Below, piece by piece: positions 6,826 to 13,470 of a stretch of 13,470 bases of DNA (position 1 is its first letter; the number at the start of each line of letters is the position of its first letter). The stretch comes from Gammaproteobacteria bacterium (GTDB lineage: Bacteria > Pseudomonadota > Gammaproteobacteria > UWMA-0217). The position numbers and the translations under genes are program-made. The stretch is from positions 1 through 13,470 of the forward strand of contig JALVPS010000297.1 of NCBI GenBank assembly GCA_027031685.1. The letters are read 5' to 3'. The notes under the pieces are model-generated. The model saw only the letters and a program-made list of their open reading frames with translations. It was not told where the DNA came from and ran no database searches.

Positions 6826-6840
6826 GCGCGCCGGGCGCGC
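6826..6840 (-). repeat. GC-only inverted repeat in the glgB leader
   Basis: The arms GCGCG and CGCGC (outer bases of the 15-bp stretch) flank a short CCGGG centre, 21 bp upstream of the glgB start codon. In an mRNA starting upstream it could form a strong hairpin close to the glgB ribosome binding site, with a possible effect on translation. The stretch is pure G/C in a GC-rich genome, so chance is a real alternative. Confidence 0.35.
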
Positions 6841-6907
6841 GGCGGCCCGCCCCGCCCGCCGGCGCGGCACCGCGCTGAAAATCAAGAACAAATCCTGACC
6901 CGCTTCA

Positions 6908-6921
6908 TTGACCTGGGTCAT
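6908..6921. promoter_or_regulatory. FNR/CRP-family-like dyad TTGAC-N4-GTCAT
   Basis: TTGAC (6908-6912) and GTCAT (6917-6921) are separated by four bases and are symmetric at all but one position pair. The size and spacing match the TTGAT-N4-ATCAA layout used by the FNR branch of the CRP/FNR family. It sits in the middle of the divergent region, about 90 bp from glgC and 103 bp from glgB, so a bound regulator could act on both operons. A further TGACC occurs at 6896-6900. The regulator is unknown. Confidence 0.35.
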
Positions 6922-7007
6922 AATCGGCTCGCGCTGCGGCGCACCATAATGCGCTGGCCCGCGGCAGGCCACCGCCACCCGACAACCGCTCGCAACAACA
7001 AGGCAGG

Positions 7008-8276
7008 ATGATGCACAGACCCACGCCCCGCTTCGTCAGCCGGCTCACCAAGGAAACGCTGGCGCTGGTGCTCGCCGGCGGCCGCGGCTCCCGACTCAAG
7101 GAACTCACCATGTGGCGGGCCAAGCCGGCGGTGCCCTTCGGCGGCAAGTTCCGCATCATCGACTTCCCGCTGTCCAACTGCATCAACTCGGGCATCCGCC
7201 GCATCGGGGTCATCACCCAGTACAAGGCGCACTCGCTCATCAAGCACATCCAGAACGGCTGGAGCTTCCTGCGCGGGGAGTTCGGCGAGTTTATAGAGCT
7301 GCTGCCAGCCCAGCAACGCATCGAGACGGCCTGGTACCAGGGCACGGCGGACGCCATCTTCCAGAACCTGGACATCATTCGCGACGCCCATCCCAAGTAC
7401 GTGCTCATCCTGGCCGGCGACCACATCTACAAGATGGACTACGGCCCCATGCTGGCCGAGCACGTGGAGAAGGGCGCCGACCTGACCATCGGCTGCTTCG
7501 AGGTGCCCATCGAGAAGGCCAGCGCCTTCGGCGTGATGAGCGTGGACGAGGAGAACCGCATCCTGGAGTTCAACGAAAAGCCCGAGGAGCCGGACCACAT
7601 CCCCGGCCAGCCGGACAAGGCGCTGGTGTCCATGGGCTTTTACGTGTTCAACGCCGAGTTCCTGTTCGACCAGGTCATCCGCGACCACCAGGACCCCTTC
7701 TCCGAGCACGACTTCGGCAAGAACATCATCCCCGACGCGGTGCGCAACCACCGCACTTTCGCCTACGCCTCCATCGACCCGCGCACCGGCAAGCAGAACT
7801 ACTGGCGCGACGTGGGCACCATCGACTCGCTGTGGGAGGCCAACCTGGAGCTGATCGGCGTCTCGCCCGAGCTCAACCTGTACGACGAGGAGTGGCCCAT
7901 CTGGACCTACCAGACGCAGGCGCCGCCGGCCAAGTTCGTGTTCGACGAGGACGACCGGCGCGGCATGGCCATCGACTCCATGGTGTCCGGCGGCTGCATC
8001 ATCTCCGGCGCCGTGGTGCGCCACTCGCTGCTGTTCTCCAACGTGCGCGTGGACGAGCACAGCCTGGTGCAGGACTCGGTGGTGCTGCCCGATGTGCAGA
8101 TCGGGCCCGGCTGCGAGATCCACCGCGCGCTCATCGACCGCGGCTGCATCATCCCGCCCGGCACCAAGATCGGCGTGGACCTGTCGGCCGACCGCAAGAA
8201 GTACCGCGTGAGCGCCAACAACGTCATACTGGTCACCCCCGAGATGCTGGGACAGAAGCTGCACCGTGTCCTCTGA
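7008..8276 (+). CDS. glgC: Glucose-1-phosphate adenylyltransferase (ADP-glucose pyrophosphorylase)
   Basis: This 422-residue enzyme makes ADP-glucose from glucose-1-phosphate and ATP, the committed and usually allosteric step of bacterial glycogen synthesis. The nucleotidyltransferase domain shows LVLAGGRGSRL (residues 21-30), KPAVPFGGKFRIIDF (from 39), YQGTADAIFQN, LAGDHIYKMDY with catalytic Asp138, and FNEKPEEP with Lys191, the expected sugar-phosphate contact. YWRDVGTIDSLWEAN leads into a C-terminal left-handed beta-helix region. Two ATGs are adjacent (7008 and 7011). AAGG at 7000-7003 is better spaced for 7011, so the true start may be one codon later. It is first in a tight operon and overlaps the GH57 gene by 11 bp. 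Confidence 0.96.
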   Translation: MMHRPTPRFVSRLTKETLALVLAGGRGSRLKELTMWRAKPAVPFGGKFRIIDFPLSNCINSGIRRIGVITQYKAHSLIKHIQNGWSFLRGEFGEFIELLPAQQRIETAWYQGTADAIFQNLDIIRDAHPKYVLILAGDHIYKMDYGPMLAEHVEKGADLTIGCFEVPIEKASAFGVMSVDEENRILEFNEKPEEPDHIPGQPDKALVSMGFYVFNAEFLFDQVIRDHQDPFSEHDFGKNIIPDAVRNHRTFAYASIDPRTGKQNYWRDVGTIDSLWEANLELIGVSPELNLYDEEWPIWTYQTQAPPAKFVFDEDDRRGMAIDSMVSGGCIISGAVVRHSLLFSNVRVDEHSLVQDSVVLPDVQIGPGCEIHRALIDRGCIIPPGTKIGVDLSADRKKYRVSANNVILVTPEMLGQKLHRVL

Positions 8277-9987
8277 AGCGATCACCCCTCTCAATGTGGT
8301 GCTCCTGTGGCACATGCACCAGCCGGAGTACCGCGACCTGACCAGTGGCGAGTACCAGCTGCCCTGGACCTACCTGCACGCCATCAAGGACTACTCCGAC
8401 ATGGCGGCCCACCTGGAGAAGCAGGCCGGCGCGCGCGCCGTGGTCAACTTCGCGCCCGTGCTGCTGGAGCAGATCGACGACTACGCCCGCGCCACCCGCG
8501 CCTGGCTGGAGCACGGCACGCCCATCCCGGACCCGCTGCTCAACTGCGTGGTGTCCGACGAGCGCTTCTTCACCGACAACGCCGAGCGGCTCAAGGTCAT
8601 CCAGGCCTGCCTGCGCATCAACGAGGACCGGCTGGTCAAGCGCTACCCGCCCTTCGAGAACCTGACCCGCATCGCCCGCCAGCTGTCCGACCCCGACTCG
8701 GTGCGCTACCTGTATCGCGAATTCTTCGTCGATCTGGTGGTGTGGTACCACCTGGCCTGGCTGGGCGAGACCATCAAGCGCGAGAACCCGGTAGTGAGCC
8801 GCCTCATCGACAAGGCGCGCGGCTTCGACATGGCCGACCGGCGCGCCCTCATGGAGGTCATCACCGACGTCATCGCCGGCATCATCCCCCGCTACCGGGC
8901 GCTGCTGGAGGAGGGCAAGGTGGAGCTGTCCATGTCCCCCTACGCCCACCCCATGCTGCCCCTGCTCATCGACTTCGCCACCCTGCACGAGGCCATGCCG
9001 GACGCCGCCCTGCCCGCCTGTCCGCGCTACCCGGAGGGCGAGCAGCGCGCGCAGTGGCACGTGGAGCGCGGCCTGCAGGTGTTCGAGCACTACTTCGGCC
9101 AGCGCCCGGTGGGCTGCTGGCCGTCGGAGGGCGGCGTGTCCGACGCGGTGGTGGAGATGCTGGACGGCTACGGCTTCCGCTGGCTGGCCAGCGGCGACAC
9201 CGTGCTGAAGAACTCCATCCACCGCTACGGCGAGCAGGCCGAGGGCGTGGAGCCGGAGTGCCGCCACCACGCCTGGACGCTGGGCGGCAACGCCATCCGC
9301 TTGTTCTTCCGCGATGACGGCCTGTCCGACCTGATCGGCTTCAACTACTCCTCCTGGCACGCCGAGGACGCCGTGGGCGACCTGCTGCAGCACCTGCACA
9401 ACATCCGCAACCACTGCAGCGACCCGGCCGACAGCGTGGTGTCCATCATCCTGGACGGCGAGAACGCCTGGGAGTACTACCCGGAAAACGGCTACTACTT
9501 CCTGGAGACGCTCTACCAGCGGCTGGCCGAGGCGCCCGAGTTCCAGCTCACCACCTACAGCGAGTTCCTGGCCCGGCCCCACCTCAAGACACACCGGCTG
9601 CCCCGCCTGGTGGCCGGCAGCTGGGTGTACGGCACCTTCTCCACCTGGATGGGCGACCCCGACAAGAACCGCGCCTGGGACCTGCTGTGCGACGCCAAGC
9701 AGGCCTTCGACCGCCACCTGGCCGAGCACCCGGCGGCGGCCGACGACGACGAGCTGCTGCGCCAGCTGGCGGTGTGCGAGGGCTCCGATTGGTTCTGGTG
9801 GTTCGGCGACTACAACCCGGCCGGCTCGGTGCAGGAGTTCGACCGCCTGTACCGCCTCAACCTGGCCAACCTGTACCGCCGCCTGGGGCAGGAGCCGCCG
9901 CCCGAGCTGGCCGAGGCGCTCAGCATGGGCAACGCCGAGAGCGCCGTGGAGACGGGCGGGGTCATGCGCCGGGGGCAGGAAGAATGA
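8266..9987 (+). CDS. Glycoside hydrolase family 57 alpha-glucan enzyme
   Basis: This 573-residue GH57 protein is likely an alpha-amylase or glucanotransferase-type enzyme acting on alpha-1,4-glucan in the cytoplasm. WHMHQPE (residues 15-21) is the family's first conserved region. WPSEGG holds Glu288, the likely nucleophile. ILDGENAWEYYPENG holds Asp397, the likely acid/base. No signal peptide is seen. It starts with GTG at 8266, inside the glgC end (11-bp overlap), and shares an ATGA with malQ, so it is cotranscribed and probably coupled with both. Its N terminus and layout look like the amylase-type proteins often linked to glycogen genes rather than the archaeal-type GH57 branching enzymes. 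Exact specificity (hydrolysis, transfer or debranching) cannot be read from sequence. Confidence 0.9.
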   Translation: MSSEAITPLNVVLLWHMHQPEYRDLTSGEYQLPWTYLHAIKDYSDMAAHLEKQAGARAVVNFAPVLLEQIDDYARATRAWLEHGTPIPDPLLNCVVSDERFFTDNAERLKVIQACLRINEDRLVKRYPPFENLTRIARQLSDPDSVRYLYREFFVDLVVWYHLAWLGETIKRENPVVSRLIDKARGFDMADRRALMEVITDVIAGIIPRYRALLEEGKVELSMSPYAHPMLPLLIDFATLHEAMPDAALPACPRYPEGEQRAQWHVERGLQVFEHYFGQRPVGCWPSEGGVSDAVVEMLDGYGFRWLASGDTVLKNSIHRYGEQAEGVEPECRHHAWTLGGNAIRLFFRDDGLSDLIGFNYSSWHAEDAVGDLLQHLHNIRNHCSDPADSVVSIILDGENAWEYYPENGYYFLETLYQRLAEAPEFQLTTYSEFLARPHLKTHRLPRLVAGSWVYGTFSTWMGDPDKNRAWDLLCDAKQAFDRHLAEHPAAADDDELLRQLAVCEGSDWFWWFGDYNPAGSVQEFDRLYRLNLANLYRRLGQEPPPELAEALSMGNAESAVETGGVMRRGQEE

Positions 9988-11474
9988 GCGACCTGCGCTC
10001 GGTGCTGGACGGGCGCGCCGCCGGCGTGCTGCTGCACGTCACCTCACTGCCCTCACCCGGCCCGGCCGGGCGCCTGGACGGCCACGCCGAGCGCTTCGTG
10101 GACTGGCTGGCCGAGGCCGGCTTCAGGGTGTGGCAGGTGCTGCCCCTGGGCCCCACCCACGCCGACCACTCACCCTATCTGTCGCTGTCGGCCTTCGCCG
10201 GCAACCCCGCCTTCATCTCCCTGGAGCGGCTGCGGGACGACCCGCTGCTGCGCGACACCTGGCTGGCCCGCGCCCTGGCCGAGTTCGACCGCTACGACGT
10301 GGAGGACCTGGCCGCCATGCTCACCCTGGGCGGCAAGGAGTACTCCTTCCAGGCCCTGCCGGAGGCCAGCGCCTTCCTCGACCAGCACCGCTACTGGCTG
10401 CGCGACTACGCCCAGTTCATGACCCTGCGCCACGCCCAGGGCGGGCGCGCCTGGTGGGACTGGCCCACCGGGCTGCGCCAGCGCGACCCGCAGGCGGTGC
10501 GCGCCGAGCTGGACCGGCACCTGAACTACTACCGCGCGGTGGTCATCGAGCAGTACCTGTTCCAGCGCCAGTGGGGCGAGGTGAAGCGCTACGCCAACCG
10601 CCGCGGCGTGCGCCTGTTCGGCGACATGCCGCTGTACGTGTCGCAGGACAGCGCCGACGTGTGGGCCTGGCGGCGCTACTTCACCATCGACGACGACGGC
10701 CACGTCACCGCCCAGGCCGGCGTGCCGCCCGACTACTTCTCCAGCACCGGCCAGGTGTGGGGCAATCCCGTGTTCGACTGGGACGCCCTGGCGGCGGACG
10801 ACTTCCGCTGGTGGGTGGAGCGGGTGCGCCGCCAGCTGGAGCTGCTCGACCTGCTGCGCATCGACCACTTCCGCGGGCTGCAGGCCTTCTGGCGCATCCC
10901 GGCCGGGCACGACACCGCCGAGCACGGCGAGTGGGTGCCCGCCCCCGGCGAGCAGCTGCTGGACCAGCTGCGCGCCACCCTGGGCGCCCTGCCCCTGGTG
11001 GCCGAGGACCTGGGCTACATCACGCCCGAGGTGGAGGCACTGCGGCAGAAGTTCCACCTGCCCTCCATGCGCGTGCTGCAGTTCGCCTTCGACGGCGGCG
11101 ACGACAACCCCCACCTGCCCAACAACTACGACGAGAACGTGGTGGCCTACACCGGCACCCACGACAACGACACCATTCTCGGCTGGTACGCCAGCCTGCC
11201 GCCGGAGACGCGCGACTACGTGCGCCACCGCCTGGGCGTACCGGACGGCGACGAGCGGGCCGTGCTGGAGGCCATGGTGCGCGCCATCCTGTTCTCGCCG
11301 GCCCTGCTGGCCATGCTGCCCATGCAGGACGTGCTCGGCCTGGGCCCCGGCAACCGCATGAACACGCCGGGCACCACCGAGGGCAACTGGCGGTGGCGCT
11401 TCCGCTGGGAGCAGCTGCACCCCGACCTCACCCGCCACTACCACCAGCTGCTCACGGAGAGCGGCCGCTGCTGA
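9984..11474 (+). CDS. malQ: 4-alpha-glucanotransferase (amylomaltase), GH77
   Basis: This 496-residue enzyme transfers alpha-1,4-glucan segments between maltooligosaccharides, reshaping short chains made during glycogen synthesis or breakdown. SPYLSLSAFAGNP near residue 58 is the typical N-terminal motif. Asp294 in RIDHFRG, Glu341 in VAEDLG and Asp394 in GTHDNDT form the GH77 triad at almost the same numbers as in Thermus amylomaltase. The short type, without the N-terminal extension of E. coli MalQ, fits. I choose ATG at 9984, which overlaps the GH57 stop (ATGA) and has AGGA at 9977-9980. The frame is open further upstream, but that part lies inside the GH57 gene and has no family similarity. 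It is the last gene of the glgC operon. Confidence 0.95.
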   Translation: MSDLRSVLDGRAAGVLLHVTSLPSPGPAGRLDGHAERFVDWLAEAGFRVWQVLPLGPTHADHSPYLSLSAFAGNPAFISLERLRDDPLLRDTWLARALAEFDRYDVEDLAAMLTLGGKEYSFQALPEASAFLDQHRYWLRDYAQFMTLRHAQGGRAWWDWPTGLRQRDPQAVRAELDRHLNYYRAVVIEQYLFQRQWGEVKRYANRRGVRLFGDMPLYVSQDSADVWAWRRYFTIDDDGHVTAQAGVPPDYFSSTGQVWGNPVFDWDALAADDFRWWVERVRRQLELLDLLRIDHFRGLQAFWRIPAGHDTAEHGEWVPAPGEQLLDQLRATLGALPLVAEDLGYITPEVEALRQKFHLPSMRVLQFAFDGGDDNPHLPNNYDENVVAYTGTHDNDTILGWYASLPPETRDYVRHRLGVPDGDERAVLEAMVRAILFSPALLAMLPMQDVLGLGPGNRMNTPGTTEGNWRWRFRWEQLHPDLTRHYHQLLTESGRC

Positions 11475-11484
11475 GCCCCGTCCC

Positions 11485-11500
11485 TGCGCCGTGCGGCGCA
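11485..11500 (+). terminator. Hairpin between malQ and argS
   Basis: TGCGCC (11485-11490) and GGCGCA (11495-11500) form a perfect 6-bp stem with a GTGC loop, 11 bp after the malQ stop. The following bases, ATTCATT, are T-richer than the surroundings but are not a real U-tract. It may be a weak terminator or attenuator for the glgC operon. It also overlaps the place where a -35 box for argS would lie. Confidence 0.4.
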
Positions 11501-11506
11501 ATTCAT

Positions 11507-11512
11507 TACAAT
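11507..11512 (+). promoter_or_regulatory. Probable -10 box of an argS promoter
   Basis: TACAAT matches TATAAT at five of six positions and stands out in very GC-rich DNA, 35 bp before the argS start codon. No good -35 lies 17 bp upstream, where the sequence is the stem of the 11485-11500 hairpin. A start here would give a short leader for argS and separate it from the glycogen genes. Confidence 0.35.
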
Positions 11513-11535
11513 GCCCCGCCTGACCGCCGCACCCG

Positions 11536-11540
11536 AGGGG
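11536..11540 (+). promoter_or_regulatory. Ribosome binding site supporting the TTG start of argS
   Basis: AGGGG lies 7 bp upstream of TTG at 11548. No in-frame ATG or GTG gives an N terminus of normal length for arginyl-tRNA synthetase, so this site decides the start. Confidence 0.6.
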
Positions 11541-11547
11541 CACCATC

Positions 11548-13299
11548 TTGAGAGACGCCATCCACCAGCACATCGCCGCGGCCCTGGCGCGGCTGCACGC
11601 CGACGGCCTGCTGCCGGCGCCGCCGGAGGACGACCGCATCGAGGTGAGCCGCACGCGCGACCCCAGCCACGGCGATTTCACCAGCAACATCGCCATGCAG
11701 CTGGCGCGCGTGGCGCGCCGCAAGCCGCGCGAGCTGGCCGAGCAGATCGTCGAACGCCTGGACGAGGACCCGGCCATCGCCCGCGTGGAGATCGCCGGCC
11801 CCGGCTTCATCAATTTCCACCTGGCCGCCGACGCGGTGCGCGCCGTCATCCCGCGCATCCTGGCCGCCGGCGACGACTACGGCCGCAGCGACTACGGCCA
11901 GGGCCGGCGCGTGCAGGTGGAATTCGTGTCCGCCAACCCCACCGGGCCGCTGCACGTGGGGCACGGGCGCGGCGCCGCCTACGGGGCCACCGTGGCCGAC
12001 CTGCTGGCGGCGGTGGGCTTCGACGTGCACCGCGAGTACTACGTGAACGACGCCGGCCGGCAGATGCACATCCTGGCCACGTCGGTGTGGCTGCGCTATC
12101 TGGAGCTGGCCGGCGAGGAGATCACCTTCCCCAGCAACGGCTACCAGGGCGACTACGTGTGGGACATCGCGGCCACCCTGCACCGCGAGCACGGCGACGA
12201 CTACCGCCAGCCGGCCGCCGCCGTGTTCGCCGGCGTGCCACCCGACGCCCCGGCCGGGGGCGACAAGGAGGCGCACATCGACGCCCTCATCGACCGCGCC
12301 CGCGCGCTGCTGGGCGACGTGCGCTACCAGTACGTGTTCGAGCTGGGCCTGAACACCATCCTGGACAACATCCGCCGCGACCTGGAAGCCTTCGGCGTCC
12401 ACTACGACACCTGGTACTCGGAGCGCTCCTTGGCCGAGCGCGGCCTGGTGAACCTGGCCATCGAGCGGCTGCGCGAGCAGGGCTGGGTGTACGAGCGGGA
12501 CGGCGCCCTGTGGTTCCGCTCCAGCGCGTTCGGCGACGAGAAGGACCGCGTGGTGCAGCGCGACAACGGCCAGACCACCTACTTCGCCTCCGACATCGCC
12601 TACCACATGGACAAGCTGGAGCGCGGCTTCGAGCGGGTAGTGGACGTGTGGGGCGCCGACCACCACGGCTACGTGCCGCGCGTGCGGGCGGCGCTGCGCG
12701 CCCTGGGCGAGGACGACAGCCGCCTGGACGTGCTGCTGGTGCAGTTCGCCGTGCTCTACCGCGGCGGCGAGAAGGTGCAGATGTCCACCCGCTCGGGCGA
12801 GTTCGTCACCCTGCGCGCCCTGCGCGAGGAGGTGGGCCGCGACGCGGCGCGCTTCTTCTACGTCATGCGCCGCCACGACCAGCACCTGGACTTCGACCTG
12901 GACCTGGCCACCTCGCGCTCCAACGACAACCCGGTGTACTACGTGCAGTACGCCCACGCGCGCATCTGCAGCGTGCTGCGCCAGGCCGGGGAGAAGGGCT
13001 TCCCGCCGGGTGAGGCGGACCTGTCCCGGCTCACCGAGTCGCACGAGACGGAGCTGATCGGCAAGCTGGACGCCTGGCCCGAGCTGCTGCTGCACGCCGC
13101 CCTCAACAAGGAGCCGCACCTGGTGGCCACCTACCTGCGCGAGCTGGCCCACCTGTTCCACACCTACTACAACGCCCACCCCTTCCTGGTGGACGACGCC
13201 GGGCTGCGCAACGCGCGCCTCGACCTGTGCCGCGCCACGCGCCAGGTGCTGGCCAACGGGCTGGGCCTGCTGGGCGTGTCCGCGCCGGAGCAGATGTAG
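11548..13299 (+). CDS. argS: Arginyl-tRNA synthetase
   Basis: This 583-residue class I aminoacyl-tRNA synthetase charges tRNA-Arg with arginine in the cytoplasm, close to the 577 residues of E. coli ArgS. An N-terminal tRNA-binding domain (SHGDFTSNIAMQLAR) precedes the catalytic domain. The HIGH motif is HVGH (residues 136-139) in ANPTGPLHVGHGRG. The KMSKS equivalent is QMSTR (411-415) in VQMSTRSGEFVTL, a form usual for this enzyme. The C-terminal anticodon-binding domain runs to the end, with HLFHTYYNAHP typical. It starts with the rare codon TTG, supported by an AGGGG 7 bp upstream. It is followed after 6 bp by an FtsN-like gene, the gammaproteobacterial order. Confidence 0.97.
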   Translation: MRDAIHQHIAAALARLHADGLLPAPPEDDRIEVSRTRDPSHGDFTSNIAMQLARVARRKPRELAEQIVERLDEDPAIARVEIAGPGFINFHLAADAVRAVIPRILAAGDDYGRSDYGQGRRVQVEFVSANPTGPLHVGHGRGAAYGATVADLLAAVGFDVHREYYVNDAGRQMHILATSVWLRYLELAGEEITFPSNGYQGDYVWDIAATLHREHGDDYRQPAAAVFAGVPPDAPAGGDKEAHIDALIDRARALLGDVRYQYVFELGLNTILDNIRRDLEAFGVHYDTWYSERSLAERGLVNLAIERLREQGWVYERDGALWFRSSAFGDEKDRVVQRDNGQTTYFASDIAYHMDKLERGFERVVDVWGADHHGYVPRVRAALRALGEDDSRLDVLLVQFAVLYRGGEKVQMSTRSGEFVTLRALREEVGRDAARFFYVMRRHDQHLDFDLDLATSRSNDNPVYYVQYAHARICSVLRQAGEKGFPPGEADLSRLTESHETELIGKLDAWPELLLHAALNKEPHLVATYLRELAHLFHTYYNAHPFLVDDAGLRNARLDLCRATRQVLANGLGLLGVSAPEQM

Positions 13300-13305
13300 C
13301 CCGCC

Positions 13306-13470
13306 ATGGCCAAACGCCGCCGCGCCGCCACCCGGGGTCGCCGCAGCCGCCGCAGCGGCTCGCCGCTGTGGCTGTGGGCGCTGGCCGGCCTGCTCATCGG
13401 CCTCATCGTGGGCATCGTCCTGTGGCTGCGCCCCGCCCGCGAGGGCGCCCCGTCCCGGCCAGCCCCGGCC
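13306..13470 (+). CDS. ftsN: FtsN-like/SPOR-type cell division protein, 3' truncated by window
   Basis: Only the first 55 codons are present; the frame is open to the window end. A short cytoplasmic tail very rich in Arg and Lys (residues 3-16) precedes one membrane helix (about residues 20-41), then a Pro/Ala-rich stretch begins. This matches the N terminus of FtsN-type divisome proteins, whose periplasmic SPOR domain binds septal peptidoglycan, but the SPOR domain lies outside the window. The location 6 bp after argS is the usual place for ftsN in many gammaproteobacteria. The name rests on topology and context rather than on diagnostic residues. Confidence 0.65.
   Translation, partial: MAKRRRAATRGRRSRRSGSPLWLWALAGLLIGLIVGIVLWLRPAREGAPSRPAPA

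Larger units (their letters stand above)
6806..7007. promoter_or_regulatory. Divergent control region between glgB and glgC
   Basis: This 202-bp gene-free stretch separates the leftward glgBA and rightward glgC-GH57-malQ transcripts. The part next to glgB is extremely GC-rich with an inverted repeat (6826-6840). The middle (about 6875-6925) is the only AT-richer part and should carry the promoters. It includes a dyad at 6908-6921. I could not fit a convincing -35/-10 pair for either direction. CATAAT occurs at 6919-6924 and 6945-6950 without a good -35 at the right spacing. Confidence 0.6.

Overview
The window joins two kinds of DNA. The left 3 kb (1 to about 3030) is AT-rich, roughly 40-45% GC by eye, and all its genes are on the + strand. 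The rest (about 3180 to 13470) is very GC-rich, with strongly C/G-ending codons. The right part suggests a GC-rich proteobacterium, most likely a gammaproteobacterium, because argS is followed directly by a small basic single-pass membrane protein in the position of ftsN. Genus cannot be read from the sequence.

Left part: a gene with no signal peptide for a trypsin-fold serine protease (319-1167), then a complete type II restriction-modification pair. The pair is a beta-class SPPY DNA methyltransferase (1247-2242) overlapping by an ATGA an XhoI/PaeR7I-family endonuclease (2239-2964). The protease gene's stop codon lies inside a 58-bp sequence (1137-1194) with the organisation of an integron attC site: core sites near RYYYAAC and GTTRRRY, complementary L boxes, an extra base in one arm and a small inner hairpin. 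A core-like GTTAGAG (296-302) precedes the protease gene, and a weaker attC-like end (2966-3041) follows the endonuclease gene. I read this as one or two integron-type gene cassettes carrying defence-type genes. No integrase gene is in the window.

Right part: a glycogen/alpha-glucan locus built around a divergent regulatory region (6806-7007). Leftward run glgB (branching enzyme) and glgA (glycogen synthase), 2 bp apart. Rightward run glgC (ADP-glucose pyrophosphorylase), a GH57 glycosidase and malQ (amylomaltase), joined by 11-bp and 4-bp overlaps. Together GlgC makes ADP-glucose, GlgA elongates, GlgB branches, and MalQ plus the GH57 enzyme remodel glucan chains. All key catalytic residues are present. 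No glgP or glgX is in the window. A short gap with a hairpin and a good -10 box leads to argS (TTG start), then to the first 55 codons of an FtsN-like gene cut by the window end.

The most notable thing is the cassette-like defence module beside the glycogen locus: a protease with no signal peptide next to a restriction-modification pair that combines an XhoI-type nuclease with a beta-class methyltransferase.
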